Positions 15,613 to 24,319 of a stretch of 64,000 nucleotides of DNA are shown here, in pieces. How positions within the stretch are numbered: position 1 is the stretch's first letter; every line of letters starts with the position of its first letter. Origin of the DNA: Streptomyces purpureus (GTDB lineage: Bacteria; Actinomycetota; Actinomycetes; Streptomycetales; Streptomycetaceae); NCBI RefSeq assembly GCF_014648195.1, contig NZ_BMQQ01000016.1:71353-135352 (forward strand), written 5' to 3'. Made by a program: the position numbers and the translations under genes. Under the pieces are notes generated by a model. That model was not told where the DNA came from, ran no database searches, and saw only the letters and a list, made by a program, of their open reading frames with translations.

Positions 15613-18498
15613 ATGACAGAGACGGCGAGCGGCCCGGCACGTGGTTCCCGCGCCAAGGGAACCAAGGCGAGCAAGGGTCTGCGTATCGAGCGCATCCACA
15701 CCACCCCCGGCGTGCACCCGTACGACGAGGTGGAATGGGCGCTTCGTGACGTCGTCATGACCAACTGGCGCGACGGCTCGATCAACTTCGAGCAGCGCGG
15801 CGTGGAGTTCCCCGACTTCTGGTCGGTGAACGCGGTCAACATCGTCACCAGCAAGTACTTCCGCGGCGCTGTGGGCACCCCGCAGCGCGAGACCGGTCTG
15901 AAGCAGCTCATCGACCGGATCGTGAAGACCTACACGAAGGCCGGCGAGGAGTACGGCTACTTCGCCTCGCCCGCCGACGCGGAGATCTTCGAGCACGAGC
16001 TGGCCTACGCCCTCCTGCACCAGATCTTCAGCTTCAACTCGCCGGTCTGGTTCAACGTCGGCACGCCCCAGCCGCAGCAGGTCTCGGCCTGCTTCATTCT
16101 GGCCGTCGACGACTCCATGGAGTCGATCCTCGACTGGTACAAGGAAGAGGGCATGATCTTCAAGGGCGGCTCCGGCGCCGGCCTGAACCTCTCCCGTATC
16201 CGCTCCTCCAAGGAGCTCCTCTCCTCCGGCGGCAACGCCTCCGGCCCGGTCTCCTTCATGCGGGGCGCCGACGCGTCCGCAGGAACGATCAAGTCGGGCG
16301 GCGCCACCCGCCGCGCGGCCAAGATGGTCATCCTCGACGTCGACCACCCCGACATCGAGGACTTCATCGAGACCAAGGTCAAGGAGGAGGAGAAGATCCG
16401 CGCCCTGCGTGACGCGGGCTTCGACATGGACCTGGGCGGCGACGACATCACGTCCGTCCAGTACCAGAACGCCAACAACTCGGTCCGCGTGAACGACGAG
16501 TTCATGAAGGCCGTGGAGTCGGGCGGCAAGTTCGGCCTGCGTGCCCGCATGACCGGCGAGGTCATCGAGGAGGTCGACGCCAAGTCCCTCTTCCGCAAGA
16601 TGGCCGAGGCCGCCTGGGCCTGCGCCGACCCGGGCATCCAGTACGACGACACGATCAACCACTGGCACACCTGCCCCGAGTCCGGCCGGATCAACGGCTC
16701 GAACCCGTGCAGCGAGTACATGCACCTGGACAACACGTCCTGCAACCTCGCCTCGCTGAACCTGATGAAGTTCCTCAAGGACGACGGCAAGGGCAACCAG
16801 TCCTTCGACGTCGAGCGCTTCGCCAAGGTCGTCGAGCTCGTCATCACCGCGATGGACATCTCCATCTGCTTCGCCGACTTCCCGACCCAGAAGATCGGCG
16901 AGAACACCCGCGCCTTCCGCCAGCTCGGCATCGGCTACGCCAACCTCGGCGCCCTGCTGATGGCGACCGGCCACGCCTACGACTCCGACGGCGGCCGTGC
17001 GCTCGCCGGCGCCATCACCTCCCTGATGACCGGTACGTCGTACAAGCGCTCGGCCGAGCTCGCGGCGGTCGTCGGCCCGTACGACGGCTACGCCCGTAAC
17101 GCCGAGCCGCACCAGCGCGTCATGAAGCAGCACGCCGACGCCAACGCCGCGGCCGTCCGCATGGACGACCTCGACACGCCGATCTGGGCCGCCGCCACGG
17201 AGGCCTGGCAGGACGTGGTCCGCCTCGGCGCGAAGAACGGCTTCCGCAACTCCCAGGCGTCCGTCATCGCCCCGACGGGCACCATCGGTCTGGCGATGTC
17301 CTGCGACACCACCGGCCTCGAGCCCGACCTCGCCCTGGTCAAGTTCAAGAAGCTGGTCGGCGGCGGCTCGATGCAGATCGTCAACGGCACCGTCCCGCAG
17401 GCCCTGCGCCGCCTGGGTTACCAGGAGGAGCAGATCGAGGCGATCGTCGCCCACATCGCCGAGCACGGCAATGTCATCGACGCCCCGGGCCTGAAGACCG
17501 AGCACTACGAGGTCTTCGACTGCGCCATGGGCGAGCGCTCCATCTCCGCGATGGGCCACGTCCGCATGATGGCCGCGATCCAGCCCTGGATCTCCGGCGC
17601 GCTCTCCAAGACGGTCAACATGCCGGAGTCGGCGACCGTCGAAGAGGTCGAGGAGATCTACTTCGAGGCCTGGAAGATGGGCGTCAAGGCGCTCGCGATC
17701 TACCGCGACAACTGCAAGGTCGGCCAGCCGCTCTCCGCCAAGAAGAAGGAGGCGGAGAAGGTCGAGGTCACCGCGAAGACCGAGGAGACCATCCGCGCGG
17801 CGGTCGAGAAGGTCGTCGAGTACCGCCCGGTCCGCAAGCGCCTGCCGAAGGGCCGCCCGGGGATCACCACCTCCTTCACGGTCGGTGGCGCCGAGGGTTA
17901 CATGACCGCCAACTCCTACCCGGACGACGGTCTCGGTGAGGTCTTCCTGAAGATGTCCAAGCAGGGTTCCACCCTCGCCGGCATGATGGACGCCTTCTCC
18001 ATCGCCGTCTCCGTCGGTCTGCAGTACGGCGTGCCCCTGGAGACGTACGTCTCCAAGTTCACCAACATGCGGTTCGAGCCGGCCGGTATGACGGACGACC
18101 CGGACGTGCGGATGGCGCAGTCGATCGTCGACTACATCTTCCGCCGCCTGGCGCTGGACTTCCTGCCCTTCGAGACCCGCTCGGCGCTCGGCATCCACTC
18201 GGCCGAGGAGCGTCAGCGGCACCTGGAGACCGGTTCCTACGAGCCGGCCGACGAGGACATGGACGTCGAGGGCCTGGCCCAGTCCGCTCCCCGTGAGCAG
18301 GAGACCCTGAAGATGGTCGCCCCGCCGAAGGCGGAGATCCCGGCCCCGAAGCAGGCGCACACCTCGGCGGAGCTCGTCGAGATGCAGCTCGGCATCAGCG
18401 CGGACGCGCCACTGTGCTTCTCCTGCGGTACGAAGATGCAGCGCGCCGGCTCCTGCTACATCTGCGAGGGCTGCGGCTCGACCAGCGGTTGCAGCTGA
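15613..18498 (+). CDS. nrdJ: NrdJ, vitamin B12-dependent (class II) ribonucleotide reductase
   Basis: The enzyme reduces ribonucleotides using an adenosylcobalamin-derived thiyl radical. The 961-residue protein has the ten-stranded barrel motifs NSPVWFN, NPCSEYM and CNLASLNL, and a C-terminal cysteine-rich tail (CFSCG, CYICEGCG) that probably relays electrons from thioredoxin. In-frame ATGs occur at 15556, 15601 and 15613; the last is preferred because GGGAGG lies just before it and it gives the usual MTETASGP N-terminus. Streptomyces also carry a class I enzyme elsewhere, and NrdJ is oxygen-independent, which suits micro-aerobic mycelium. Confidence 0.96.
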   Translation: MTETASGPARGSRAKGTKASKGLRIERIHTTPGVHPYDEVEWALRDVVMTNWRDGSINFEQRGVEFPDFWSVNAVNIVTSKYFRGAVGTPQRETGLKQLIDRIVKTYTKAGEEYGYFASPADAEIFEHELAYALLHQIFSFNSPVWFNVGTPQPQQVSACFILAVDDSMESILDWYKEEGMIFKGGSGAGLNLSRIRSSKELLSSGGNASGPVSFMRGADASAGTIKSGGATRRAAKMVILDVDHPDIEDFIETKVKEEEKIRALRDAGFDMDLGGDDITSVQYQNANNSVRVNDEFMKAVESGGKFGLRARMTGEVIEEVDAKSLFRKMAEAAWACADPGIQYDDTINHWHTCPESGRINGSNPCSEYMHLDNTSCNLASLNLMKFLKDDGKGNQSFDVERFAKVVELVITAMDISICFADFPTQKIGENTRAFRQLGIGYANLGALLMATGHAYDSDGGRALAGAITSLMTGTSYKRSAELAAVVGPYDGYARNAEPHQRVMKQHADANAAAVRMDDLDTPIWAAATEAWQDVVRLGAKNGFRNSQASVIAPTGTIGLAMSCDTTGLEPDLALVKFKKLVGGGSMQIVNGTVPQALRRLGYQEEQIEAIVAHIAEHGNVIDAPGLKTEHYEVFDCAMGERSISAMGHVRMMAAIQPWISGALSKTVNMPESATVEEVEEIYFEAWKMGVKALAIYRDNCKVGQPLSAKKKEAEKVEVTAKTEETIRAAVEKVVEYRPVRKRLPKGRPGITTSFTVGGAEGYMTANSYPDDGLGEVFLKMSKQGSTLAGMMDAFSIAVSVGLQYGVPLETYVSKFTNMRFEPAGMTDDPDVRMAQSIVDYIFRRLALDFLPFETRSALGIHSAEERQRHLETGSYEPADEDMDVEGLAQSAPREQETLKMVAPPKAEIPAPKQAHTSAELVEMQLGISADAPLCFSCGTKMQRAGSCYICEGCGSTSGCS

Positions 18499-18516
18499 GC
18501 ACGTAGACGGTCCTGA

Positions 18517-18552
18517 AGCGGGGCGGTGGGCGCAGTCGCCCGCCGCCCCGCT
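18517..18552. terminator. Terminator between nrdJ and TerD-like gene
   Basis: Long hairpin: outer 10-bp stem AGCGGGGCGG/CCGCCCCGCT, one T-G wobble, then 5 more pairs and a short loop, between convergent genes. TTT follows on the plus strand. Confidence 0.82.
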
Positions 18553-18577
18553 TTCACGCGCGCGTGGGCGGAGCCGC

Positions 18578-19168
18578 TCAGGCGTGCTGCGCGCCCATCA
18601 ACGTCGTGAAGGACTGGGGATCGGTGTCGAAGCCCCGGCCGACCAGGCGGTACTCCCAGCCTCCGGTGCCGTCCCGGGAGAACTCCACCACCGTCACCGC
18701 GGTGGCGTCGGAGTACGGGGTGAAGTCCTCCTGCGCGAGGTCCACGTGCCCCTCGCGGATACGGAATCCGGCGTTGGCGATGTCGCCGAACGTCCGTCGT
18801 CCGCCGCCCTGCTGTATGGGGACGCCCACCACCACGCGCGTGTACGTCGGTGCGAGGCGGTCCAGTTCGAAGGTCATCGCCTCGTCGTAGCCGAAGCCCT
18901 GGCCCGTGCGGCTGTCCCGGTTGAGTGTGATCGTGCCGTCCGGTGAGCGGCTGTCGAAGTGGACCAGATAGGCCGGCTGACCGTACGGGTCGTCCGCCGT
19001 GTAGACACCCGCGATGATGTCGAGGTCGTGGGCCGGAGCGCCGAGAGGGCTCGGGTCCCACTTGAGCGTCACCTCGACCTTGCCGACCCCCTTGTTGAGA
19101 CCGTTCACCGCAATCCCCTCTCCGTGCCGTCCTGCCAACTGCCCGTGACTGACGGGTGTGTTGCTCAT
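18578..19168 (-). CDS. TerD-family (tellurium resistance/stress) protein
   Basis: The 196-residue protein carries the TerD fold signatures: KVEVTLKWDPS, DLDIIAGVYTADD, VHFDSRSPDGTI, the acidic calcium-binding stretch around LNRDSRTGQGFGYDE, and FGDIANAGFRIREG. TerD proteins are cytoplasmic calcium-binding stress proteins; Streptomyces carry several copies and their biochemical role is unsettled. ATG 19168 (MSNTPVSHG) is chosen since the conserved part begins soon after; the open frame extends to 19255. It is divergent from the DUF4937-like gene. No other ter genes are adjacent. Confidence 0.85.
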   Translation of the reverse strand: MSNTPVSHGQLAGRHGEGIAVNGLNKGVGKVEVTLKWDPSPLGAPAHDLDIIAGVYTADDPYGQPAYLVHFDSRSPDGTITLNRDSRTGQGFGYDEAMTFELDRLAPTYTRVVVGVPIQQGGGRRTFGDIANAGFRIREGHVDLAQEDFTPYSDATAVTVVEFSRDGTGGWEYRLVGRGFDTDPQSFTTLMGAQHA

Positions 19169-19244
19169 CGTGTCACGCGGCCCTGACAGGCGTGGTCCTG
19201 TCCGTGGTGTGACCGGTGTCGCTCTGTGGCCGTACGATGGCGCG

Positions 19245-19850
19245 GTGCTGGTCAAGTGGATTCGCTGCCATGTGACGGACCGTCGGGGGTTCGAGCGGGG
19301 GCAGCGGAAGTGGGCGGGGCTGCTGGGTGAGCCGGGATTCCGGGGACAGGGCGGCGGGTGGAGCCGGAGCCGCCCCGATGTCGCCCATGTCTTCGCCTTC
19401 TGGGAGAGCCGGGCGTTCTACGACTCGTTCATGGCACGCTCGCACGACCGGCTGGCTGCCGCGCAGACGGGCACGTACAAGGCCATCGAGGCCAAGCTCT
19501 TCGACCACCGCTTCGACGTGAAGACCGGCTTCGAGCCGCGGTTCACCGACGCCGATGTGGTGCGGGTCGCGCACTGCCGGATCCATGAGGACCGGGTCGA
19601 GCATTTCGCCCTGATGCAGGAGAAGGTGTGGAACCCGGCGATGGCCGGCTCGCCCGGAATGCTGCGTGGTGTCTTCGGGGAAGCTCCGGGGCACGAATTC
19701 CTGGTGCTGTCGATGTGGCGATCGGCCGCCGAGCACGGCAAGTACCGCACGGAGCGGGTGGAGAGGCTCGCGCTGCGGGCGCAGACCGAGGCCGATGTGG
19801 CGGCGCTGACCGGTGACGTCGTGGAGCTCGAACCGTCCTGGATCGTGTGA
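19245..19850 (+). CDS. DUF4937/YdbC-like protein of unknown function
   Basis: The 201-residue protein starts LVKWIRCHV at GTG 19245. It contains two related halves with a ferredoxin-like look, each with a W/H-rich strand (WSRSRPDVAHVFAFWES; FLVLSMWRS), reminiscent of antibiotic monooxygenase-type dimeric barrels. I recognise the family only as DUF4937/YdbC-like and assign no reaction. TACGAT at 19233-19238 ends 6 bases before the GTG, so the transcript may be leaderless. It is convergent with the TetR gene, the two stop codons being adjacent. Confidence 0.75.
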   Translation: MLVKWIRCHVTDRRGFERGQRKWAGLLGEPGFRGQGGGWSRSRPDVAHVFAFWESRAFYDSFMARSHDRLAAAQTGTYKAIEAKLFDHRFDVKTGFEPRFTDADVVRVAHCRIHEDRVEHFALMQEKVWNPAMAGSPGMLRGVFGEAPGHEFLVLSMWRSAAEHGKYRTERVERLALRAQTEADVAALTGDVVELEPSWIV

Positions 19851-20486
19851 TCACTGCGTCGGCGCGGTGAACGCGCCGGCGCGTACCGCCGCGAGGGTCG
19901 CCTGGGCCGCCTGATCGGCGACGGCTCCGTCCACCGGCTCGCGCGTGATGAAGAGCCGCAGGAACAGGGGCGCGGAGACCGCTCGTACCACCGCGGCGGC
20001 GTCGGTGCCGGCCGGCGCGTCCCCGCGCTCGACCGCGCGGGTCACCACGACTTCGCAGCGCGAGAACCGTTCGACGTAGAAGGCGTGCAGGGCTTCGGCC
20101 GCACGCGGTGACTGGAAGGCGGCGCCGACGAAGGCTGTCGGCGCGGCCGCGGCGCCCGGGTCGGCGAACGCGTCACTCACCTCGTGGGCCAGCGCGCGCA
20201 GGTCTCCCTCCAGGCTGCCGGTGTCCGGCGGCGACCAGCTGTCCTCGCCGGCCAGGGCGAGGGCGTCGGCGACCAGTCCTTCGAGCCCGCCCCAGCGGCG
20301 GTAGAGCGTGGTCTTGTGCACGCCCGAGTGCTCGGCCACGTATTCGACGGTCAGGCCCGGGTAGCCGTGCGCGGCCAGACCGGTCAGGACCGCGTCGCGG
20401 ACAGCCGCCCTGGTGCGCGCGGTGCGGCCGCCGGGTCGGCGTGTGCCAGGCGCCGCGTCCGGCTTCTGCTCGGTCGACTCATTCAA
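19851..20486 (-). CDS. TetR/AcrR-family transcriptional regulator
   Basis: The 211-residue regulator has a TetR helix-turn-helix at about 25-70 (RAAVRDAVLTGLAAHGY, LTVEYVAEHSGVHKTTLYRRW) and a C-terminal ligand/dimer domain of the TetR_C_16-like type. It starts at TTG 20486 with GGGAG upstream. It is divergent from the ABC-F gene with 102 bases between the starts and a palindrome in the middle, the classic layout of a repressor controlling itself and its neighbour. The inducer is unknown; if the ABC-F protects ribosomes, a ribosome-targeting antibiotic is a reasonable guess. Confidence 0.9.
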   Translation of the reverse strand: MNESTEQKPDAAPGTRRPGGRTARTRAAVRDAVLTGLAAHGYPGLTVEYVAEHSGVHKTTLYRRWGGLEGLVADALALAGEDSWSPPDTGSLEGDLRALAHEVSDAFADPGAAAAPTAFVGAAFQSPRAAEALHAFYVERFSRCEVVVTRAVERGDAPAGTDAAAVVRAVSAPLFLRLFITREPVDGAVADQAAQATLAAVRAGAFTAPTQ

Positions 20487-20514
20487 TTGCTACTCCCGTT
20501 GCGTTAGTGCGTCC

Positions 20515-20529
20515 GAGTGTGCCACACTC
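20515..20529. promoter_or_regulatory. Palindromic operator candidate between tetR and ABC-F genes
   Basis: GAGTGTG-C-CACACTC is a perfect 7-bp inverted repeat with a one-base centre, midway between the divergent TTG starts (20486 and 20589). Size and position suit a TetR-family operator. Confidence 0.65.
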
Positions 20530-20588
20530 TTCGTAATGCGACTCGGGTTGCATTTACGTTGCCTGTTGCTGGCCTATGGAGGCGCCTC

Positions 20589-22199
20589 TTGCCCACCCAG
20601 ATCTCCTTGCGCTCCGTCACCGTGTCCCGCGGCGACCGCCTGCTCCTCGACGACGTCTCGCTCACCGTGCGCCCCGGCGAGCGGGTCGGCGTCGTCGGCG
20701 AGAACGGCGCGGGAAAGTCCACACTCCTTCATCTGCTCGCCGGCCGTGAACGGCCCGACGAAGGCGAGGTGATCACCGTCGCCGAGCGCGGAGCGGGGAT
20801 TCTCACGCAGACGCCGGACCTGCCCCCGCATCACACCGTCGATGACGCGATCGACGCCGCACTCGCCGAACTGCGGTCCATGGAAGCTCGCCTGCGGGAG
20901 TGCGAGGCGGCCCTGGGAGAAGCGGACGAATCCTCGCTCGCCGCCTACGGGGACCTCCTCACCGCATTCGAGCTGCGCGGTGGGTACGAGGCCGACGCCC
21001 GTATCGACAAGGCGCTACACGCTCTCGGCCTCGCGCACATCGACCGCCGGCGCACACTCGGCAGTCTGTCCGGGGGCGAGCAGGCCCGGCTCGGCATCGC
21101 CTGCCTGATAGCCGCCGCGCCTGAGGTCATGCTCCTGGACGAGCCGACCAACCACCTGGACGAGCGGGCGCTCGACTGGCTGGAGGACGCCCTGCTCTCC
21201 CACCCCGGCACGGTCGTCGCCGTCTCGCACGATCGCGTCTTCCTGGAGCGAGTCGCCACCGCCGTGCTCGAAGTCGACGCCGACCGCCGCACGGTCGTCA
21301 GATACGGCGGTGGCTACGCCGGATATCTGGAGGAGCGATCAGCGGCCCGGCGCCGCTGGGAGCAGGCCTACGAGGAGTGGTGCAAGGAGACCGCCAGGCT
21401 GGAGGAGTACGCACGGGGCGCCGCCCATGGCGTCGCCGCCGGCCGGGCGATCAAGGACAACAACAAGATGGCCTACGACCGAGCGGGGGGACGCGTCCAG
21501 GCATCCGTCTCCGGCCGGGTCCGCAACGCCCAGGAGCGGCTGCGCAGACTCCGCGCGGAGCCCGTCGACCAGCCGCCGCAGCCCCTGGCCTTCGCCGCCC
21601 GGCCCGTCTCCGGATCGACACAAGGGCCCCTGGTGACCTTGACGGACGTCCGGGTGGGCGACCGGCTGGCCGTCGACGAGTTCACCGTCGACGCCGGACA
21701 GAGGCTCCTGATCCACGGAGGAAACGGCGCCGGCAAGTCCACGCTCCTGCGGACCGTCACGGGGCTGCTCGAGCCGGACGCCGGACAGGTCGTCCGCAGA
21801 GGGCGGATCGGCTTCCTCGCCCAGGAGATACCGGTGCACCGTCCTGAGCAGCGGGTCCTCGCCGCCTTCGGCAAGGGGCTCGCGCTGACCGAGGACGAGC
21901 AGGCGGCGCTGCTGCTGTCGTACGGACTGTTCCGGCCAGCAGACCTCGGCGTGCCGGTCGGATCGCTCTCCGCGGGGCAGCGCCGTCGCCTGGCGCTCGC
22001 CCGCCTCCTCGCCCGCCCCGCCGACCTGCTCCTGCTCGACGAGCCCGCCAACCACCTCGCACTCGGGCTGGTCGAGGAACTGGAAGAGGCCCTGGAGCAG
22101 TGGGCCGGCGCGCTGGTCGTCGTCTCCCACGACCGGCAGCTGCGCCGCCGGTTCACCGGCCGCATACGCCGGATGGACTCCGGGCGCCTCCTCGACTGA
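20589..22199 (+). CDS. ABC-F family ATPase (ribosome-associated, possible antibiotic-resistance factor)
   Basis: The 536-residue soluble protein has two ABC ATPase domains and no membrane segment: Walker A GENGAGKST (near 40) and GGNGAGKST (near 380), signatures LSGGEQ and LSAGQR, and a Walker B with LLDEPTNHLD in the first half. The region between domains (about 235-330) is charged and coiled-coil-like, the ABC-F interdomain linker. These proteins act on the ribosomal E site or displace antibiotics. TTG 20589 has GGAGG 6 bases upstream; the frame is open further back without support. The divergent TetR gene suggests inducible expression, pointing to resistance rather than housekeeping. Confidence 0.9.
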   Translation: MPTQISLRSVTVSRGDRLLLDDVSLTVRPGERVGVVGENGAGKSTLLHLLAGRERPDEGEVITVAERGAGILTQTPDLPPHHTVDDAIDAALAELRSMEARLRECEAALGEADESSLAAYGDLLTAFELRGGYEADARIDKALHALGLAHIDRRRTLGSLSGGEQARLGIACLIAAAPEVMLLDEPTNHLDERALDWLEDALLSHPGTVVAVSHDRVFLERVATAVLEVDADRRTVVRYGGGYAGYLEERSAARRRWEQAYEEWCKETARLEEYARGAAHGVAAGRAIKDNNKMAYDRAGGRVQASVSGRVRNAQERLRRLRAEPVDQPPQPLAFAARPVSGSTQGPLVTLTDVRVGDRLAVDEFTVDAGQRLLIHGGNGAGKSTLLRTVTGLLEPDAGQVVRRGRIGFLAQEIPVHRPEQRVLAAFGKGLALTEDEQAALLLSYGLFRPADLGVPVGSLSAGQRRRLALARLLARPADLLLLDEPANHLALGLVEELEEALEQWAGALVVVSHDRQLRRRFTGRIRRMDSGRLLD

Positions 22200-22232
22200 G
22201 TCGGCGTACGGCGCCCCCTCTAGGGTTTTCAT

Positions 22233-22892
22233 ATGGCACGACCGCGGCGCATCGTCCTCGTCCGGCACGGAGAGTCCGAGGGCAATGCCGATGACACGGT
22301 GTACGAACGGGAGCCCGACCACGCCTTGCGGCTCACCGAGACCGGATGGCGGCAGGCGGAGGAGACGGGGGAGCGGCTGCGGGAGCTGTTCGGCAACGAA
22401 CGCGTCAGCGTCTATGTGTCGCCGTACCGCCGCACCCATCAAACCTTCCGCGCCTTCCGGCTCGACCCGGACCTGGTGCGCGTGAGAGAGGAGCCGCGAC
22501 TGAGGGAGCAGGACTGGGGAAACTGGCAGGACAGGGACGACGTACGGCTGCAGAAGGCCTACCGCGACGCCTACGGGCACTTCTTCTACCGGTTCGCGCA
22601 GGGAGAGTCCGGCGCGGATGTCTACGACCGGGTCGGCGCGTTCCTGGAGAGCCTTTACCGCAGCTTCGAGGCGCCCGACCACCCGCCGAACGTCCTCCTG
22701 GTCACCCACGGACTCACCATGCGGCTGTTCTGCATGCGCTGGTTCCATTGGACGGTGGCCGACTTCGAGTCGCTGTCCAATCCGGGCAACGCCGAGACCA
22801 GGACACTTCTGCTCGGGGAGGACGGGAGGTACGTCCTGGACCAGCCCTTCGAACGCTGGCGAACCCCCGAGCCGTACGGCGTCACCGGATAG
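22233..22892 (+). CDS. Histidine phosphatase (phosphoglycerate mutase-like) family protein
   Basis: The 219-residue protein has the RHGESEGN catalytic motif (R11, H12) and a second-half His in LLVTHGLTMRLF, both expected for the histidine phosphatase superfamily, which forms a phosphohistidine intermediate. The substrate cannot be told. TAGGGT at 22221-22226 lies 6 bases before ATG 22233 with no Shine-Dalgarno, so the mRNA is probably leaderless. The stop codon is 12 bases upstream of the ADP-ribosylglycohydrolase gene, suggesting co-transcription. Confidence 0.88.
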   Translation: MARPRRIVLVRHGESEGNADDTVYEREPDHALRLTETGWRQAEETGERLRELFGNERVSVYVSPYRRTHQTFRAFRLDPDLVRVREEPRLREQDWGNWQDRDDVRLQKAYRDAYGHFFYRFAQGESGADVYDRVGAFLESLYRSFEAPDHPPNVLLVTHGLTMRLFCMRWFHWTVADFESLSNPGNAETRTLLLGEDGRYVLDQPFERWRTPEPYGVTG

Positions 22893-22904
22893 AGTGGCAG
22901 GGCG

Positions 22905-23816
22905 ATGACCGCTGACTCCTCTCTCGACCGGCGCTTCGAACGCGCTCTGGCCAGCCTGCGTGGACTGGCCGTGGGAGACGCCCTGGGCTCCCAGTTCTTC
23001 GTACCTTCGAACTATCCCCTGCTCAAGCGGCGCGAGCTGCCGCCGGGCCCTTGGCAGTGGACCGACGACACCGAGATGGCGTGCTCCGTACTCGCCGTGC
23101 TCGGGCAGCACGGCCGGATCGACCAGGACGCGCTCGCGCGCTCCTTCGCCGAGCACCATGACTTCGACCGCGGCTACGGCCCGGCCGTCAACCGGATGCT
23201 CCGGCTGATCCGGGAGGGCGGGGACTGGCGCCAGCTGGCGGCCGACCTCTTCAACGGGCAGGGATCGTGGGGCAACGGCGCCGCGATGCGGGTCGCGCCC
23301 CTCGGTGCCTGGTACGCCGACGACCCGGAGCAGGCCACCCACCAGGCCGAGATCTCCTCCTACACCACACATCAGCACCGCGAGGCGGTTGTGGGATCCA
23401 TGGCGGTGGCGGCGGCCGCCGCGCTCGCCGCCAACCCTGCCGGACCGCCCACTCCCACCGCCCTTCTCGACGGCGTCGTCGCTCTGGTGCCGCGCAGCGC
23501 GGTCGGGGCCGGGCTGAGGCGGGCGCGGGACATGCTCGACTACGACGACGCGGTCACGGTCGCCGCCGTCCTCGGCTGCGGGCGGCGCACCAGCGCCCAC
23601 GACACGGTGCCGTTCGCCCTCTGGTCGGCGGCCCGTGCTCTGGGCGACTACGAACGGGCCTTCTGGACCACCGCGCAGGTCGGCGGCGACGTCGACACGA
23701 CCTGTGCCATCGCCGGAGGTGTGGTGGCCGCCGCCGAAGGCGGGGCGCCGCCCACCGACTGGCTGGCCACGACCGAGGAGCTGCCCGGCTGGCTCCCGGC
23801 CGCGGCAGCCCACTGA
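22905..23816 (+). CDS. ADP-ribosylglycohydrolase family protein
   Basis: The 303-residue protein matches the ARH/DraG fold. GLAVGDALGSQF and WTDDTEM (D54, D55) in the N-terminal part and GGDVDTTCAIAGG (D262, D264) near the C-terminus supply the two-magnesium site that removes ADP-ribose from protein or small-molecule acceptors. AGGGCG precedes ATG 22905. It is probably co-transcribed with the histidine phosphatase 12 bases upstream. The acceptor is unknown; Streptomyces have ADP-ribosyltransferases acting on protein and DNA, so a reversal role is plausible but not shown. Confidence 0.9.
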   Translation: MTADSSLDRRFERALASLRGLAVGDALGSQFFVPSNYPLLKRRELPPGPWQWTDDTEMACSVLAVLGQHGRIDQDALARSFAEHHDFDRGYGPAVNRMLRLIREGGDWRQLAADLFNGQGSWGNGAAMRVAPLGAWYADDPEQATHQAEISSYTTHQHREAVVGSMAVAAAAALAANPAGPPTPTALLDGVVALVPRSAVGAGLRRARDMLDYDDAVTVAAVLGCGRRTSAHDTVPFALWSAARALGDYERAFWTTAQVGGDVDTTCAIAGGVVAAAEGGAPPTDWLATTEELPGWLPAAAAH

Positions 23817-24319
23817 GCGCCGCCGCCCGGTGGCCGGACCAGTCGACGACGGGTCCTCATGAGGGCTCCCTGGACGAGCGCGGCCACGCCCAGAGGCGAG
23901 GTCGGCGTGCGTTGCGGCCCCAATGTCGATCTGTCGACTTCACCTGACGCAGGGGTGCGCGACGATTGGAGCGGCTCCCGAGGCCTGCTGCGCCCATGCT
24001 TCGCGAATGCGACAGCCAGAGCGTCCAGCGCCACCGTGGCCTGATCGTTTCGCAGGTGGCGGAGCCGTCCGCGCTTTCGAGGTGTGGCGACGCCCCAGCC
24101 GTACTCCTGCGGCGACCTGGTCTTCGACGGGTTTCGGCCAAGGTGACGTACTCCTGTGGGGTGTGCGTGAGTGAAGGGCGGGAGGCCGGCGGCGAAGGTC
24201 CAACGGACCGGGGGCGCGGGTCGCCGGTCGGCCCATGGTGTTGCCCGACGGCGGCCTCCGCCGGGTACGGGGAATCCGGCTATCGCGGGCGGCCCCCATC
24301 GGCGTAACCTGTCAGCGCC
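23817..24319. other. 503-base stretch without a convincing gene
   Basis: The local base composition looks somewhat less GC-rich than the flanking genes and no frame has consistent codon bias. Minus-strand frames show coding-like fragments (TPQEYVTLAETRR; ATVALDALAVAFAKHG) in different frames, possibly a decayed gene. A near-repeat CGTACTCCTGCGG / CGTACTCCTGTGG occurs near 24099 and 24146. The last 100 bases hold the rnhB promoter region; TAACCT at 24305-24310 is a possible -10. Confidence 0.4.
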
